From positions 62,001 to 126,000 of the forward strand of contig NZ_CP080768.1 in the NCBI RefSeq assembly GCF_019602855.1: a stretch of DNA of 64,000 nucleotides, written 5' to 3'. A program made the position numbers and the translations under genes. The notes below the pieces were generated by a model that saw only the letters and a program-made list of their open reading frames with translations, made no database searches and was not told the origin of the DNA. Positions 33,518 to 43,534 of the stretch are shown piece after piece; the stretch's first letter is position 1, and each line of letters begins with the position of its first letter. This stretch comes from Cupriavidus pinatubonensis (GTDB lineage: Bacteria; Pseudomonadota; Gammaproteobacteria; Burkholderiales; Burkholderiaceae).

Positions 33518-34040
33518 GGTGGCTTTCCTTCTCAGTGCGGGGCAGGTTCGCTTCGCGCCGGAAGTCCGGGTTGAAGTCTTCCGGGAGCGGGATGGACGGC
33601 AAGCCGTCCGCATACCAGTCAATCTGATCAAATGCCTCGATATGCTTTGCAAGGTCGAGGTCAGCGCCGGCGGCCAGGCCGAGCACCCGTGTGGCCCCTT
33701 CAATAATTGCGAGAATCCGCATCGTCGAGGCGACATCTGTGCCGATGACTGGAAACGTAGCGTTGACCCCGAACATCGCCTCTGTGTCAGCACTCAGTGT
33801 GATCCCCAGGGACGCACCATGGCCGTAACCTCCTTCCATCCGCCGCCACACCCGCTCAGCCTCAATGGCGATCACGGGACCGAATGCTTCGGGCTGAAAC
33901 ACAGCCGCCGCCGGAATTTCGGCTCCCCCGATATGGAATCGAACAGATTGGCGCTCGGAATATCGGGCAAGCAAGCGAAAGGGACAGTGCCGCTGCATGG
34001 GTAGCACATCTTCTGGATTAGCCAGGCCGACCGCTGCCAT
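33486..34040 (-). CDS. Transfer-region protein of unknown function
   Basis: Start at ATG 34040, which lies directly after the stop of the upstream gene and follows GAGGGA. The 184-residue product reads MQRHCPFRLLARYSERQSVR near the start, then AAAVFQPEAFGPVIAIEAER and GASLGITLSADTEAMFGVNA, a pattern of alternating beta strands. It ends with a charged tail. No signal peptide. Unknown function; operon position is the only context. Confidence 0.55.
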   Translation of the reverse strand: MAAVGLANPEDVLPMQRHCPFRLLARYSERQSVRFHIGGAEIPAAAVFQPEAFGPVIAIEAERVWRRMEGGYGHGASLGITLSADTEAMFGVNATFPVIGTDVASTMRILAIIEGATRVLGLAAGADLDLAKHIEAFDQIDWYADGLPSIPLPEDFNPDFRREANLPRTEKESHHANPNEHQRT

Positions 34041-34041
34041 G

Positions 34042-34716
34042 TCACATCCCTCGCGCGCGTTCATACCGCGCTGACCGGCTGTCATACGCACTGACAAGCT
34101 GGTCCAGCTCGTCCGGGTCGTCGAACAGCGGCAGCAGATATTGGCCCCCGGCCAGCGCTCTAACTGCAACTGCACTCTGAACCGGAAGCGCGGGAACTTC
34201 GACCAACATCGCTGCGGCCGCGGTCTCCGCGATGGAGGTGCGCTCCACAATGCCGGTGGCCTGCACGCGGTACTCCTCCAGTGGCGCGGCCTGTTGCTCG
34301 CCCGGGCCGCGCTGCATGAACCGATAGACCGTCGACTCATATTCCGCTTCGCGCATAGCTTCTTCGACGAGAGCCAGAACACGGGCCGGATCCGCCTCGA
34401 TCGCGATCCGCAACTTGTCGGCCAGATCCGGAATCTCGGACGAGAACAGTAGCTCGACACAGGTGTCAAAGGTCACTGGGCAATCTTCTGCGCCACCAAT
34501 CCACACGCGAGAGTCGACGGCCAGCTCCTGCTTTTCTGGCGAAACGGGCTGATTGGCGGCAATTGCCTTTTCGACTGCCACGATGTCTACCAGAGCAGAC
34601 CACAGCAGGCGATTGGCGAAGCGAGCGGCGCCTTCGACGTTCCAAGCGTCAGGACCGGTCCCTTCACTCTCTGGCGGCGTATCAAGAGCGTAGGCCTTCC
34701 GAATTGCGGCTTTCAT
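34042..34716 (-). CDS. Transfer-region protein of unknown function
   Basis: A 224-residue acidic protein starting MKAAIRKAYALDTPPESEGT. It contains SRVWIGGAEDCPVTFDTCVE and LRIAIEADPARVLALVEEAM, and ends with an acidic helix (LLPLFDDPDELDQLVSAYDS). No recognised domain or localisation signal. Between it and the next upstream gene are only 14 bases. Confidence 0.55.
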   Translation of the reverse strand: MKAAIRKAYALDTPPESEGTGPDAWNVEGAARFANRLLWSALVDIVAVEKAIAANQPVSPEKQELAVDSRVWIGGAEDCPVTFDTCVELLFSSEIPDLADKLRIAIEADPARVLALVEEAMREAEYESTVYRFMQRGPGEQQAAPLEEYRVQATGIVERTSIAETAAAAMLVEVPALPVQSAVAVRALAGGQYLLPLFDDPDELDQLVSAYDSRSARYERARGM

Positions 34717-34730
34717 TTCGTTGTCTCCTA

Positions 34731-34982
34731 TTACGCCGCTATTTGTCTGCCGCTGCGAAAGCGGCGCATCATCGCCAGGTGCCGGTCCTGGTACTCTTGC
34801 TCTGTGAGGTTCATGTCGGTCCGCACTTCGGCCGAAGTCTTCCCCTCGACGAAGAGTGCTGTGAACATGGCTCGATCCTGTGGCCGCCCGTCCATTGATG
34901 ACAGCAGATCGTTCAACAGGCTCTTTGCTCGCCCTTCCGCGGGGCGTGCCGGGTTGCTGTTCTGTTGCACAGGTTTCTCCAA
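34731..34982 (-). CDS. Small protein with a possible sigma-4-like helix-turn-helix
   Basis: An 83-residue protein. Residues 36-75 (RAMFTALFVEGKTSAEVRTD, then LTEQEYQDRHLAMMRRFR) have the spacing of a sigma-70 region 4-type helix-turn-helix, with a recognition-like second helix rich in Arg. This is a weak resemblance; it could instead be a small structural protein. Strong AGG-type site precedes the ATG. It lies between the topoisomerase gene and the transfer genes. Confidence 0.5.
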   Translation of the reverse strand: MEKPVQQNSNPARPAEGRAKSLLNDLLSSMDGRPQDRAMFTALFVEGKTSAEVRTDMNLTEQEYQDRHLAMMRRFRSGRQIAA

Positions 34983-35013
34983 AGTTTGTGGTCGTTATGG
35001 GTAGGTACCCGAC

Positions 35014-36981
35014 TTACGCCGCCCGCTTCGCGGTCCCGGCGCCTTTTTCGTTCGCCGCTGTTGTCCTTGGCGAGACTTGCATCCTGGCCCGCTCGATCAC
35101 AGTCTTTACATACTGGACCTGGGAATCGATGACACTTTGCATGTCAGCCTCACCGCGCGCGATGGCACTAAGCATTAGTTCCCACTTGGCGGTCGTCGCG
35201 ACGTCGGTCAGCCACGGCGGCAGGCGACCGATGGTCTCTTTACCGAATGGGGTGGAGGTGATCTCGTACCGCTTCCCCTTCTTGGTCGACAGCAGAAATC
35301 CACGCTTGAGCAGGCCCGCAAGAATGGGACCACGCGTGCGTGAAGTTCCGATTCCTTGTGTCTCCTTGAGCAACTCCCGGTCGCGATCGTTCTTGGCAAA
35401 CTTGTAGGCCGAGATCATGTCGTCCATCAAGCTGGCCTCGTCGTAGCGGGCCGGGGGCTTGGTCTGGCCGGTTTCGAGCGTGACGCCCGTGGCCGCGATT
35501 TGCTTTCCGACTTCGAGCTTCGGTAACTCGCGGTGGCCGCCATCGGCGGGCCCTCCCTCTGCCTCTGTGGCTTCCGGCCGCTCCAACTCACGCCAACCGA
35601 GCACTAGGTCACGGCGCGCCGAGGCACGGAACTCATCCGGTCCAAACATCACCACAAGGCTAGTCTTTTCGTACTCATACGCCGGGTAGAACTGGGCGAG
35701 GTACCGGAGCACGATCGTCTCGTAGACTGCACGCTCCGCATACTCGGCGTCCGACAGCGCAGGCACCAAGCCGGTTGGGATGATTGCAAAGTGCTCGTCC
35801 ACCTTCTCATCGTTGAACGCCCGCGACTTGCGTGCCGGGTCCGCCTTTGCACACTTACCAGAAAAGAGGGAGGCCAGTTGCCCGATTACCTTGCCGGCAT
35901 CGGCGTGCATCGCGCTCGGGAGATACTCGCAGTCGGTGCCCACATAGGTAATCGCCTTGTGCTTCTCATAGAGATTCTGGGCAGCCTTGGTGACCTGTTC
36001 GACCGAGAGTCCATGCTGTTTGGACGCAGTCGCTTGCAATCGGCCCATTGAGAACGGCAGGGGGGGATTTTCCCGCTCGACCGTGGTGGCTGCCACGGCG
36101 ACGGTGCCCCTCGCTCCGGCTTTGATTGCGCCCACCAGGCCAGCGGCCAGGGCCTTGTCGATCAGACGGCCCGCTGAGTCGAATCCGGCAGTACCTGCGG
36201 CATCCTTGCGCTTCTCCCAGCGCAGGGTCGTCCCATCGGCCAGCTGCACGACGGGAACATAGTAGGTCTGAGGCTTGAACGTCTGAATCGCCAGGTCGCG
36301 GAGCACCACCATGGCGAGGACCGGAGATTGGACACGCCCGACCGACATGGTCTTGACCCCAGTGAGCTGTTGGTAGGCCATTGATCCGTTCATTCCCAGC
36401 AGCCAGTCCATGATTTGGCGAGCGGTGGCGGCCATCCGTTGGCGAACCCAATGCTCCGCGCCGTTCCTTTCCAAAGCCGTGACAGACCGGTCAAGATCGG
36501 TCTCGGCCTTCGAGGTGATCTTGGCGCGCAGGAATTTGTGGCCCGCGGGATCGAGGCCCCAGTACATGAACATCTCATCAAAGATGAGCTGGCCTTCCCG
36601 GTCGATATCGCATGCATTGACGATCTGGCCCGCCTTCTTGGACAGTTCGCCTATCAGATTGAACCGCTTCGGTGGATGCTCCTTTCCCTTTGCATCCACG
36701 TCTGGCTTTGGCGCAAACTTGAATGGCTGCGGGACGAGCGGAAGGAAATCGAAGTAGTTCCCGGCGTTCTGCTCTTTGGTCAGGTACGAAGCAGGCGGCA
36801 ACATCGTCAGCATGTGGCCGAAGAGCGGGCAGATGACGTCGCCGCTATCCAGGGCAAAGTATCCGTCCGCCGCCGCCGACTTGGCGTTGAGAACCTTCGC
36901 GCGCTTTGTCCTGACCAGGGCCTGCACGATGTCCTTCCCGACACTCGGCTTCTCGGGGATCCATAGGCGCTCGATTCTCAA
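35014..36981 (-). CDS. topB: Type IA DNA topoisomerase (TopB/TraE-like)
   Basis: A 655-residue topoisomerase III-like enzyme. The Toprim domain is clear: WIPEKPSVGKDIVQAL at 8-23 with the catalytic Glu, and ACDIDREGQLIFDEM near 120 (DxDxxxxE). The decatenation-domain landmarks TMSVGRVQSPVLAMV near 210 and PLPFSMGRLQATASKQHGLS near 310 are present. At the active-site tyrosine, however, the usual Y-P-R-T-D reads ITYVGTDCEYLP, so the conserved Arg is missing. There is no zinc-ribbon C-terminus. Plasmid-borne TraE-type topoisomerases support transfer replication and IncI/IncP systems often encode one. An AAAGGAAG ribosome-binding site precedes the start. Confidence 0.9.
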   Translation of the reverse strand: MRIERLWIPEKPSVGKDIVQALVRTKRAKVLNAKSAAADGYFALDSGDVICPLFGHMLTMLPPASYLTKEQNAGNYFDFLPLVPQPFKFAPKPDVDAKGKEHPPKRFNLIGELSKKAGQIVNACDIDREGQLIFDEMFMYWGLDPAGHKFLRAKITSKAETDLDRSVTALERNGAEHWVRQRMAATARQIMDWLLGMNGSMAYQQLTGVKTMSVGRVQSPVLAMVVLRDLAIQTFKPQTYYVPVVQLADGTTLRWEKRKDAAGTAGFDSAGRLIDKALAAGLVGAIKAGARGTVAVAATTVERENPPLPFSMGRLQATASKQHGLSVEQVTKAAQNLYEKHKAITYVGTDCEYLPSAMHADAGKVIGQLASLFSGKCAKADPARKSRAFNDEKVDEHFAIIPTGLVPALSDAEYAERAVYETIVLRYLAQFYPAYEYEKTSLVVMFGPDEFRASARRDLVLGWRELERPEATEAEGGPADGGHRELPKLEVGKQIAATGVTLETGQTKPPARYDEASLMDDMISAYKFAKNDRDRELLKETQGIGTSRTRGPILAGLLKRGFLLSTKKGKRYEITSTPFGKETIGRLPPWLTDVATTAKWELMLSAIARGEADMQSVIDSQVQYVKTVIERARMQVSPRTTAANEKGAGTAKRAA

Positions 36982-37032
36982 CGTTGCTTCCTTTTTATTT
37001 CGTTTCTATATTCTACCTCACACGATAAAGAG

Positions 37033-40000
37033 TTAGCCAAGCTCGCGCGATGAAGCGGTAATTCGCGACTGCTCTTCGAGCGCGTCGCCAATGGCGTCGG
37101 ATCGGTCCGGCTCTCCCACGACATCAATTACTGCGCCTGCGGCCACTTGGTGCACCTCGATCTCCTGCGCTGGGGCCTCGGCCTGTGCGCTCGTGGCCAG
37201 CAGCTGCCGGACCTGCGCCCTGCGCTCCTCCTGTTCCGCGACGCGTGCCGCGCGCTCGTCCGCCAGTGGGCCGATCAGTTGCTCGTAATAGCGCTGCTCG
37301 GCCAGCCGTGCCGTGCGGTATGAGCCCCGGTTACGGCGCGACACGTAGAGCTGCAAACCCTGGCTTTTCACCATCGCGTTGATCAGCCGCTCACGACCTT
37401 CCCACGTTTCCGGAAGGCCGATATACATCACGGTTCGGCTCTCCGACTTGCCGGTTTTGGTAGCAGAAAGCGCCAGGTTGATCGGATATGGTTGGTCGGG
37501 ATGGGTGACCGCCCAGGCCTTCTGGTCCCGCTCGATGGCTTGGCGCATCGTTTTCACGAACTTGGCCTTTTCGGACTTGTCCAGGTCCATCTCGATTCGG
37601 TTGTTGTTCAGATCGATATTGAACCAGTTCTCGTTCTTGGCCCCGACTTGACCGGTCGATAGAGCGGATTTGAACGAGACGTGGGCATATACCCGCCCGG
37701 AATCGACGTGGTCGGGGTCGCCCCGGCCGCTGACAGCAGCCTCAATGAAATTGACGATCATGCCCTTCTGGTGCAGGCGCAGAGGCATCGACAGGACGCT
37801 GAATTCAGATTCCCCGCCCCACCCGCGTTTATGAATGGAGATCGCCCGGTGGCGCTGCCCGGTTTCATCCGTGTAGGTAATAGCCGTGCCTTTCTTGGTA
37901 GCCGCTGCCCACTCAGCCGCCTGGAAAAGGTTGCCGACAAGCAGCGACCTCGTCATACGCACCGGGCCTGGCTCGAAGTCGTTGAAGCGCCGTGCCGCAT
38001 CCTTCAGCTCGAACCGTTTAGAGCGACTGAACAGGCTGCCGTCGATGTGGATGCGCGGGAACTCAGGCGCGGCTCCGGCACGCCGGAGCAAGTGCGAGGC
38101 GGAAAGGATCACCGGCTTCTCCTCGCCAGGGCTGGCCAGGTGGAAGCGCCACTTCGACAGCATGCTCTCTTCGTTGGGCGGCGGCATGTCGACACCCACG
38201 ATCACCATCCGGCGGTCGGCGAAGAAGTGGGCAAACTTGCTCCCCTCCTCTTCCCGGACCCAGATCTGGGTACCCGGGGTCAGGTGCGGTAGCACCGTCT
38301 CGGCAAACAGCTTGCGCTGATGGGATTCTTTGACTGCGTTGTGCTCCCCGTCGGCCAGGGCCTCCTCGATCGTGCCAAAGTTTGTCTGCGCGAGACCAAT
38401 CAGCTTTTTCGCCTCAAGGACTTCGGCCGCCTTGCGCGCTGCGGGCATGAAGGTGAGCGCCTCGAACTTGGGATCGGTGCCCCATTCACGGCGGAAGCGC
38501 TCCACCCACCACGCGTCGCTCGGCATGTCCTCGGCGTTCCAAGTGTTGAGCTTGCGCAGGGCCCCCGCGCACGCCTCGCCGTCGCTCAGCACTGCGGCTT
38601 TCACGTTGATCCGCCACTGCATGCCGGCCGGCTTGCCCTCCATCTGGGCGGCCTCGGGGTTGGAGTGCCAGATTGTCGCTGTTTCCCCAGAGCGGGACAT
38701 CAGCGCCATCAAGCGCAACTCCATTTCACTGCCGGGTACGCGCGCGCCGAATGTCAGCATCTTGCCGCCAATCGCCGCCAGCCCTTTCAGCTTGCCCGAA
38801 GCCTCCTCCTCGGTGCCGGGGATGGCATCGGCAGGAATCGCGTCGATGATCTCTTCGAAGATCGCGCGGGCGAACTGCTCTGCCCGCTCCGGGGCGGCCG
38901 CGGAGGCTTCCCGATCAAGTGTGCGCAGCATTGGCGCGGTCATAGAACGCACGACGCCTCGAACCGGCACCCGACCGGTTCGGTCCGAGTCCTTGAGCCT
39001 CTCGATCTGATCAGCAATGCGCGCTTCCAGCTGCTCCCACTGCAGCGGCTGGTAATCCTTCTCGTATGCCACGTCGCGCAAGTAGACCGGACCGTCGAAT
39101 GCGCTCAGGAGCTCGAGATTCTGGTCCGTCCCCCAAGCCAGAACCTCGCGCTCGGTACGAGCGCGCCAGTCGTTGTCCTTGATGCCGGAACTCTCGCCGG
39201 CGATCTCATTCTGGATCACGGCGTCGTCGTAGGCCATGTACAGGTCATCGTAGACCTTCTTCTGGTCGCGCGGTGCCAGTAGCGCGATGCGCTGCGTGAC
39301 TTTGTTGGCCAGGCCCGCGGCGTCCTGGGCGCTGCGCAACTCGATGGACATCCGCCCTGCCACACCGGGGTTCTCGAGCAGGTAATCGCGGCACACCTCG
39401 TCTCCCAACCGGTTCAGCAGGTCCGGTACCTCCTCAATCAAGGCGGCGTTGTCGCGCGACGAGCGGATGTTCGCCGACAGACCCGCAAGCTTGCGGTTCT
39501 GCATCATCAGCGTACGCATCTCGCCATAGAGACCGGTGGTCAGAATAGTGATCTGCGGCGCCACTACCTGGTCGAAGCGGTTGACCCGGCCGAACAGCTG
39601 AATCCGCTCGGTAGGGTTCTCCGGGATCTGGAATTCAATCAGTTCGCGCTGCTGAGTATTGCCAAAGCGCGGCGACGCATGCAGGGACAAACCCGTGGCG
39701 GCCGCCCGGTTGATGGTCAACACGTCCAGGTTACCCCAGTTGAAGTCCCGGACCGTGCGCATGATGTCGGTCTTCTTGCGGGCGCGCTTGCTGATCTTCG
39801 CCAGGCCGGCCGGCCGGGAGGCATCGATCGGCGTGAGTTGCAGCCCGCGACCGGAGATTTCCCCCACGCGCTGCCCAGCCTGCTCCAAGCCGACCCTGAT
39901 CACGTCCGCTGGCATGATCGGCATTTCCGGCAACGCGGCGATCCTCTCGATGATCTGCTCAATGCCCGTGCGGTATGCCGCCACCTGTTCTGCTGTGACG

Positions 40001-43000
40001 CCCGGAACATCGGCAATGGCCAAGCCACCGAGGCGGTCAGCATCGTCGTCGGCCCGGCCGTCCTCACCGTCCGCACTAACGTCCACCGCCCGGATGGCGC
40101 CAAGCCGACTCACGAGCGCCTTCATCAGGTCACGCAGGGTGGGCATGCGGATGGCATCCACCTGCGATTGCGCACGGATCCGTTCGTCGAGCATCTGCGT
40201 CGCCTGATTGACGAGCTCGGCGTCGTGGCCGGTGTCGTCCTGCGTGGCGTTCTGAGCTGCCCGCTGCATGCGCAGCGTTTCTTCCTCAATAAGCTGCCGC
40301 ACCATCGCTTCGCCGGTATCCTCGAACACGATCACCGGCCGGCGGCCCGCCTCAATAGCCTTCAGGGCACGTTCGATGGCATGGTCGGTCGAAAGCGCAG
40401 CCAGCGTGCGGCGCATCGCCTGATAAATCGCCCCGCCGGTCCCGAATCGTGAGGCGAAGAGGCGGCCGGCGGCCTGGGTAGCGCTTTGGCGGGCACGGCC
40501 CACGCGCGTGCGGGCATTGGCTCGGGCGGCCGCCTTCGCCTGCGCCAGTTCGGCCCGCAGGCCTGTCAACGTGGCTTCGGCAGTCTCCAGTGCGGTCACG
40601 GACTGGTCAATTCGCTCCGAGACAGCCAACTCCTCTTGCGACGGAGGGTCGGCTGGCCCCCGAACGGCAATCAGGCTAGCCAGCTCAGCCTGCGCGGCCG
40701 TGCGCTGTGAAAGCGTACTGGAAGCGGTCGCGTCCCACCGCGCAATCTGCAGCTCGATCGCGTCAATTGCCTCGATCTCCCGCTTTTCCTCAGCGGCTTC
40801 TGCCTTCCGAATCTGCTCTCGCGCTGCCTGCGCAGCGAGCAACAGCGATTTGGTATGCGAGTTTGCACGCTGCAGCAGGTGGTCGATTTCCCCGGAGACC
40901 ATGGCCATCATTCCAAGGATCTCCGATACCTGGCCGGCGACCGCTGTATTGCGGTCCGTGCGCAGCGAGTCGACTTCCACGACGAAGTCGATCTTCGACA
41001 AGTCGTGCTCGCGACGGATGAAGCCGCCATCGCGGGCCAGCATCGCCGAGAACACCTCGCCGAACTCCTCGCCGCCGCGGTTCATGGCGTCGGTAACCTG
41101 TTGAATATTCACAGATTCCGGGAACGCCCGCGAGTAGATATGAAGGTTCTTTGCGGCCTTGGCCCAAGTTGCGGACGAGTAGACGACGCCCCAGGCGCTT
41201 TCTGCAATCTGGTGCACGCGCTCGGCAGTATTCGAGTCCGAGCCCGCAGCCACGTGGGCCTCATCGAAGAAGACCAGCGCGTCCTGGCAGTGGTTAAGCA
41301 GCCAGTCACCCTTGGGGGAATCCTTGGAGTTGACCTGCGAGTAGGTCGTGAAAATGATGTTCGCCCCGATTTGCTCGGGGGAAAGGTTCTCAGCCAAAAC
41401 CGCCTTCATTCTTGCCGCCGGCACAGGCTCTGCGAGCACTTGGCCCTCACCTGCAATGTCCAGGATCTGCCCGTCCTGATTGGTAATGAACGGGCGGAAG
41501 CGGCCCCACTCCTCAATATCGATCAAGTCGCGGGCGAGATCGGAGAACAGGTTGGCTCGGTCGGTGAAGAAGATCACCGGGCGCCCCTGCTTGTTCGCCC
41601 ACGCGGCCAGCGCGCTGAGGCTGCGGCCCTTACCAATCCCGGTTTCGTCTCCAAGAATCGCGCCGCGGCCCTGCTGAACACGGTTGATCATCAGCGAAAT
41701 GGCGTCGATCTGTTCGGGCGAGAATCGCTCGGGCAGGGTCTCGTAGCCCATGCCCAGCTCGTGAGCGACAAACTCATCGATCTGGCCGCGCTCCTCCTCC
41801 AGCTTTGCGAGTGCATAGCTCAGCGACGCCTGCAGGTTCTTTGGCACCATAGTGCTACCAGACCCGGTACGGGAGAAGGCAGCGTACGGGCGCTGGTAAC
41901 GGTTCTCCTCTCGCAGGTCGCCGACCTTGATCGGCTCGTCCGGGTCGACCTCGATCTCAGTCGCGTTCTCGCGCAGAGTGAGCGTCTCGTCGACGATCGT
42001 CTTGACGCCGTCCCAGTCGAAGCAGACCGGCAACTTATCGGCTTCCGCATAGCTCTGGTCCTCGGCGCGTCGCGGCCGATTACGGAAAACAAGCACCCGA
42101 GTACCGTTCGGGGCGCCGCCGGCTTGGGTTAGCGCGCGCGAGACGTCGAAGGCGTACTCGATCGTACCCACGGCCTCAAGGGAGGCCAGGTACTGCCTCA
42201 TCTCCGGCGCGAGGCGCCCCGTGTCGGATTGCATCTCGCCGGCGTCGAGGGTCAGAACAGCGCGCGCGCCAGGCAACAGGCCCGCTGCCAGCACCGCCGG
42301 CGATGCGACCCCCTCGCCCCGGGCGCCGGCCTGCCAGTCCACGTTATGGGCGAGAATGCCATCGTGGCGCGCCTGCGGGTCCACGCTATCCGCCCACGTC
42401 ACGCCCAGATTCCAGTGGATGTTAGCCTCGGCAAGCGCACTGCCCGATTCCGACCGAACCGCGAGAATCTTCACGCCTTCCGGGTAGCAGGCAAAGGCAG
42501 CACCATTCCCAGCCGAGGGAATGAGCACGCTGGGTTCCGAAGCCCCCTCTTGCGCTGCCCCAACGCCAAGAAGGCGCTGCGCAGCCAACGCGACCGGCAT
42601 TGGCACTGGAGCCGCGCCTACCTCCCGCGTGATCGATCCACCGGGCATCGACTCGTAGATATGAACGGCATCGCCCCAGGCCGCAGCGGCACTGTCGTGC
42701 TCGCGCATGAGGTGCTCGACAAATGCTGCCTCGATAGCGCTCCAGGCCATACGCATGCTGGCGACATCCGCAGGCACATCCGGGAACGTTGCCCGCACGA
42801 AGCGGTGGAAGTCAGCCTCCCGCTGGATCTCCCCGAGGCTGACCTCGCGCAGGAAGCCCTGCGCACAGGCGATAAGGTCACGCTCGGTCGAGGCGCGCAG
42901 GAAGGAAGTCGGGGCCATACCCGCGCCCTCCCGCATCATTGCGCCGCCGTCGGTGACTAGGGAGCGGCCGGTAATGTCCTCGAAGATCCGTGCGCCGTCG

Positions 43001-43401
43001 GCGTTGCGGCCCAGGAACAGCCCGGACGCGACCAGACGCGCGAGCTCGTCGGCTTCCTGCTCTCGCTGCTGGCTGGCTGCCTCTTCCCGGTTCGCCCGAG
43101 AGCGGCGGGCTGCATCGAGATCGATGAAGAACTCGCTGCGGGTCATGACGCGCGTCGCAGCGCCTGGCCAGATGGATCGGAACTCACTCGGACGCGCCTG
43201 CTCTCCGTCTTGGAACGGCCGGATTAGATACGCGCCAGTCGGGCTCGAGCGGAACTTCAGTTCTTCGATGACCCGGGTGAACAGCCGCGTTCCGGGTTTG
43301 ATGCCCGTAATGACATACAGCAGCCGGTTCTCCAGGGAGGCAACACGAAGGCGTACGCCAACGGGGTCATTCAGGTCGATCCACTTGGTCGTGGCGGACA
43401 T
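37033..43401 (-). CDS. Giant DarB/strawberry-notch-like helicase (2122 residues)
   Basis: The largest gene of the window. Domains in order: N-terminal 250 residues unknown; a methyltransferase-like fold near 290-400 (VLIPSAGNGAAFACYPEGV, then GILAHNVDWQ where an active enzyme would have DPPY); an SF2 helicase with Walker A GDETGIGKGRS near 580, DEAH box FFDEAHVA near 710 and motif III SSATWAK near 740; a long coiled coil near 845-1000; helicase C-terminal domain with LFGRVNRFDQ near 1275; and about 800 further residues. Phage P1 DarB, which is packaged and shields DNA from type I restriction, has the same methyltransferase-helicase order, and related proteins occur on conjugative plasmids. 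The lack of a catalytic methylase motif argues for a helicase/antirestriction role (inference). Preceded by an inverted repeat at 43424-43444. Confidence 0.8.
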   Translation of the reverse strand: MSATTKWIDLNDPVGVRLRVASLENRLLYVITGIKPGTRLFTRVIEELKFRSSPTGAYLIRPFQDGEQARPSEFRSIWPGAATRVMTRSEFFIDLDAARRSRANREEAASQQREQEADELARLVASGLFLGRNADGARIFEDITGRSLVTDGGAMMREGAGMAPTSFLRASTERDLIACAQGFLREVSLGEIQREADFHRFVRATFPDVPADVASMRMAWSAIEAAFVEHLMREHDSAAAAWGDAVHIYESMPGGSITREVGAAPVPMPVALAAQRLLGVGAAQEGASEPSVLIPSAGNGAAFACYPEGVKILAVRSESGSALAEANIHWNLGVTWADSVDPQARHDGILAHNVDWQAGARGEGVASPAVLAAGLLPGARAVLTLDAGEMQSDTGRLAPEMRQYLASLEAVGTIEYAFDVSRALTQAGGAPNGTRVLVFRNRPRRAEDQSYAEADKLPVCFDWDGVKTIVDETLTLRENATEIEVDPDEPIKVGDLREENRYQRPYAAFSRTGSGSTMVPKNLQASLSYALAKLEEERGQIDEFVAHELGMGYETLPERFSPEQIDAISLMINRVQQGRGAILGDETGIGKGRSLSALAAWANKQGRPVIFFTDRANLFSDLARDLIDIEEWGRFRPFITNQDGQILDIAGEGQVLAEPVPAARMKAVLAENLSPEQIGANIIFTTYSQVNSKDSPKGDWLLNHCQDALVFFDEAHVAAGSDSNTAERVHQIAESAWGVVYSSATWAKAAKNLHIYSRAFPESVNIQQVTDAMNRGGEEFGEVFSAMLARDGGFIRREHDLSKIDFVVEVDSLRTDRNTAVAGQVSEILGMMAMVSGEIDHLLQRANSHTKSLLLAAQAAREQIRKAEAAEEKREIEAIDAIELQIARWDATASSTLSQRTAAQAELASLIAVRGPADPPSQEELAVSERIDQSVTALETAEATLTGLRAELAQAKAAARANARTRVGRARQSATQAAGRLFASRFGTGGAIYQAMRRTLAALSTDHAIERALKAIEAGRRPVIVFEDTGEAMVRQLIEEETLRMQRAAQNATQDDTGHDAELVNQATQMLDERIRAQSQVDAIRMPTLRDLMKALVSRLGAIRAVDVSADGEDGRADDDADRLGGLAIADVPGVTAEQVAAYRTGIEQIIERIAALPEMPIMPADVIRVGLEQAGQRVGEISGRGLQLTPIDASRPAGLAKISKRARKKTDIMRTVRDFNWGNLDVLTINRAAATGLSLHASPRFGNTQQRELIEFQIPENPTERIQLFGRVNRFDQVVAPQITILTTGLYGEMRTLMMQNRKLAGLSANIRSSRDNAALIEEVPDLLNRLGDEVCRDYLLENPGVAGRMSIELRSAQDAAGLANKVTQRIALLAPRDQKKVYDDLYMAYDDAVIQNEIAGESSGIKDNDWRARTEREVLAWGTDQNLELLSAFDGPVYLRDVAYEKDYQPLQWEQLEARIADQIERLKDSDRTGRVPVRGVVRSMTAPMLRTLDREASAAAPERAEQFARAIFEEIIDAIPADAIPGTEEEASGKLKGLAAIGGKMLTFGARVPGSEMELRLMALMSRSGETATIWHSNPEAAQMEGKPAGMQWRINVKAAVLSDGEACAGALRKLNTWNAEDMPSDAWWVERFRREWGTDPKFEALTFMPAARKAAEVLEAKKLIGLAQTNFGTIEEALADGEHNAVKESHQRKLFAETVLPHLTPGTQIWVREEEGSKFAHFFADRRMVIVGVDMPPPNEESMLSKWRFHLASPGEEKPVILSASHLLRRAGAAPEFPRIHIDGSLFSRSKRFELKDAARRFNDFEPGPVRMTRSLLVGNLFQAAEWAAATKKGTAITYTDETGQRHRAISIHKRGWGGESEFSVLSMPLRLHQKGMIVNFIEAAVSGRGDPDHVDSGRVYAHVSFKSALSTGQVGAKNENWFNIDLNNNRIEMDLDKSEKAKFVKTMRQAIERDQKAWAVTHPDQPYPINLALSATKTGKSESRTVMYIGLPETWEGRERLINAMVKSQGLQLYVSRRNRGSYRTARLAEQRYYEQLIGPLADERAARVAEQEERRAQVRQLLATSAQAEAPAQEIEVHQVAAGAVIDVVGEPDRSDAIGDALEEQSRITASSRELG

Positions 43402-43423
43402 CGCTCACTCCGATGCAAGGTTA

Positions 43424-43444
43424 GGACTCCGTGCACCGGAGACC
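43424..43444. promoter_or_regulatory. Inverted repeat upstream of the giant helicase gene
   Basis: GGACTCCG and CGGAGACC flank a five-base centre (seven of eight positions complementary), 23 bases before the start at 43401. Size and place suit a repressor operator. Confidence 0.4.
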
Positions 43445-43460
43445 GATGGACTACTTATTA

Positions 43461-43496
43461 AGGGAAAAGGGCCCAGCGCCGTGAGGCGCCAGGCCC
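43461..43496 (-). terminator. Intrinsic terminator of the gene at 43535-44254
   Basis: Minus-strand stem of two five-base halves with a two-base internal mismatch and a TCAC loop (43469-43496), followed by TTTTCCCTT. It isolates the giant helicase gene from the upstream transcription unit. Confidence 0.7.
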
Positions 43497-43534
43497 AATG
43501 GGCGCTGTGTGGTCACTGCGCCCTGAGAGGAGGA

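Noticed and set aside
38320..42132. Long rightward frames opposite the giant helicase gene
   Set aside because: Antisense frames with shadow composition; the leftward gene has clear helicase motifs throughout.
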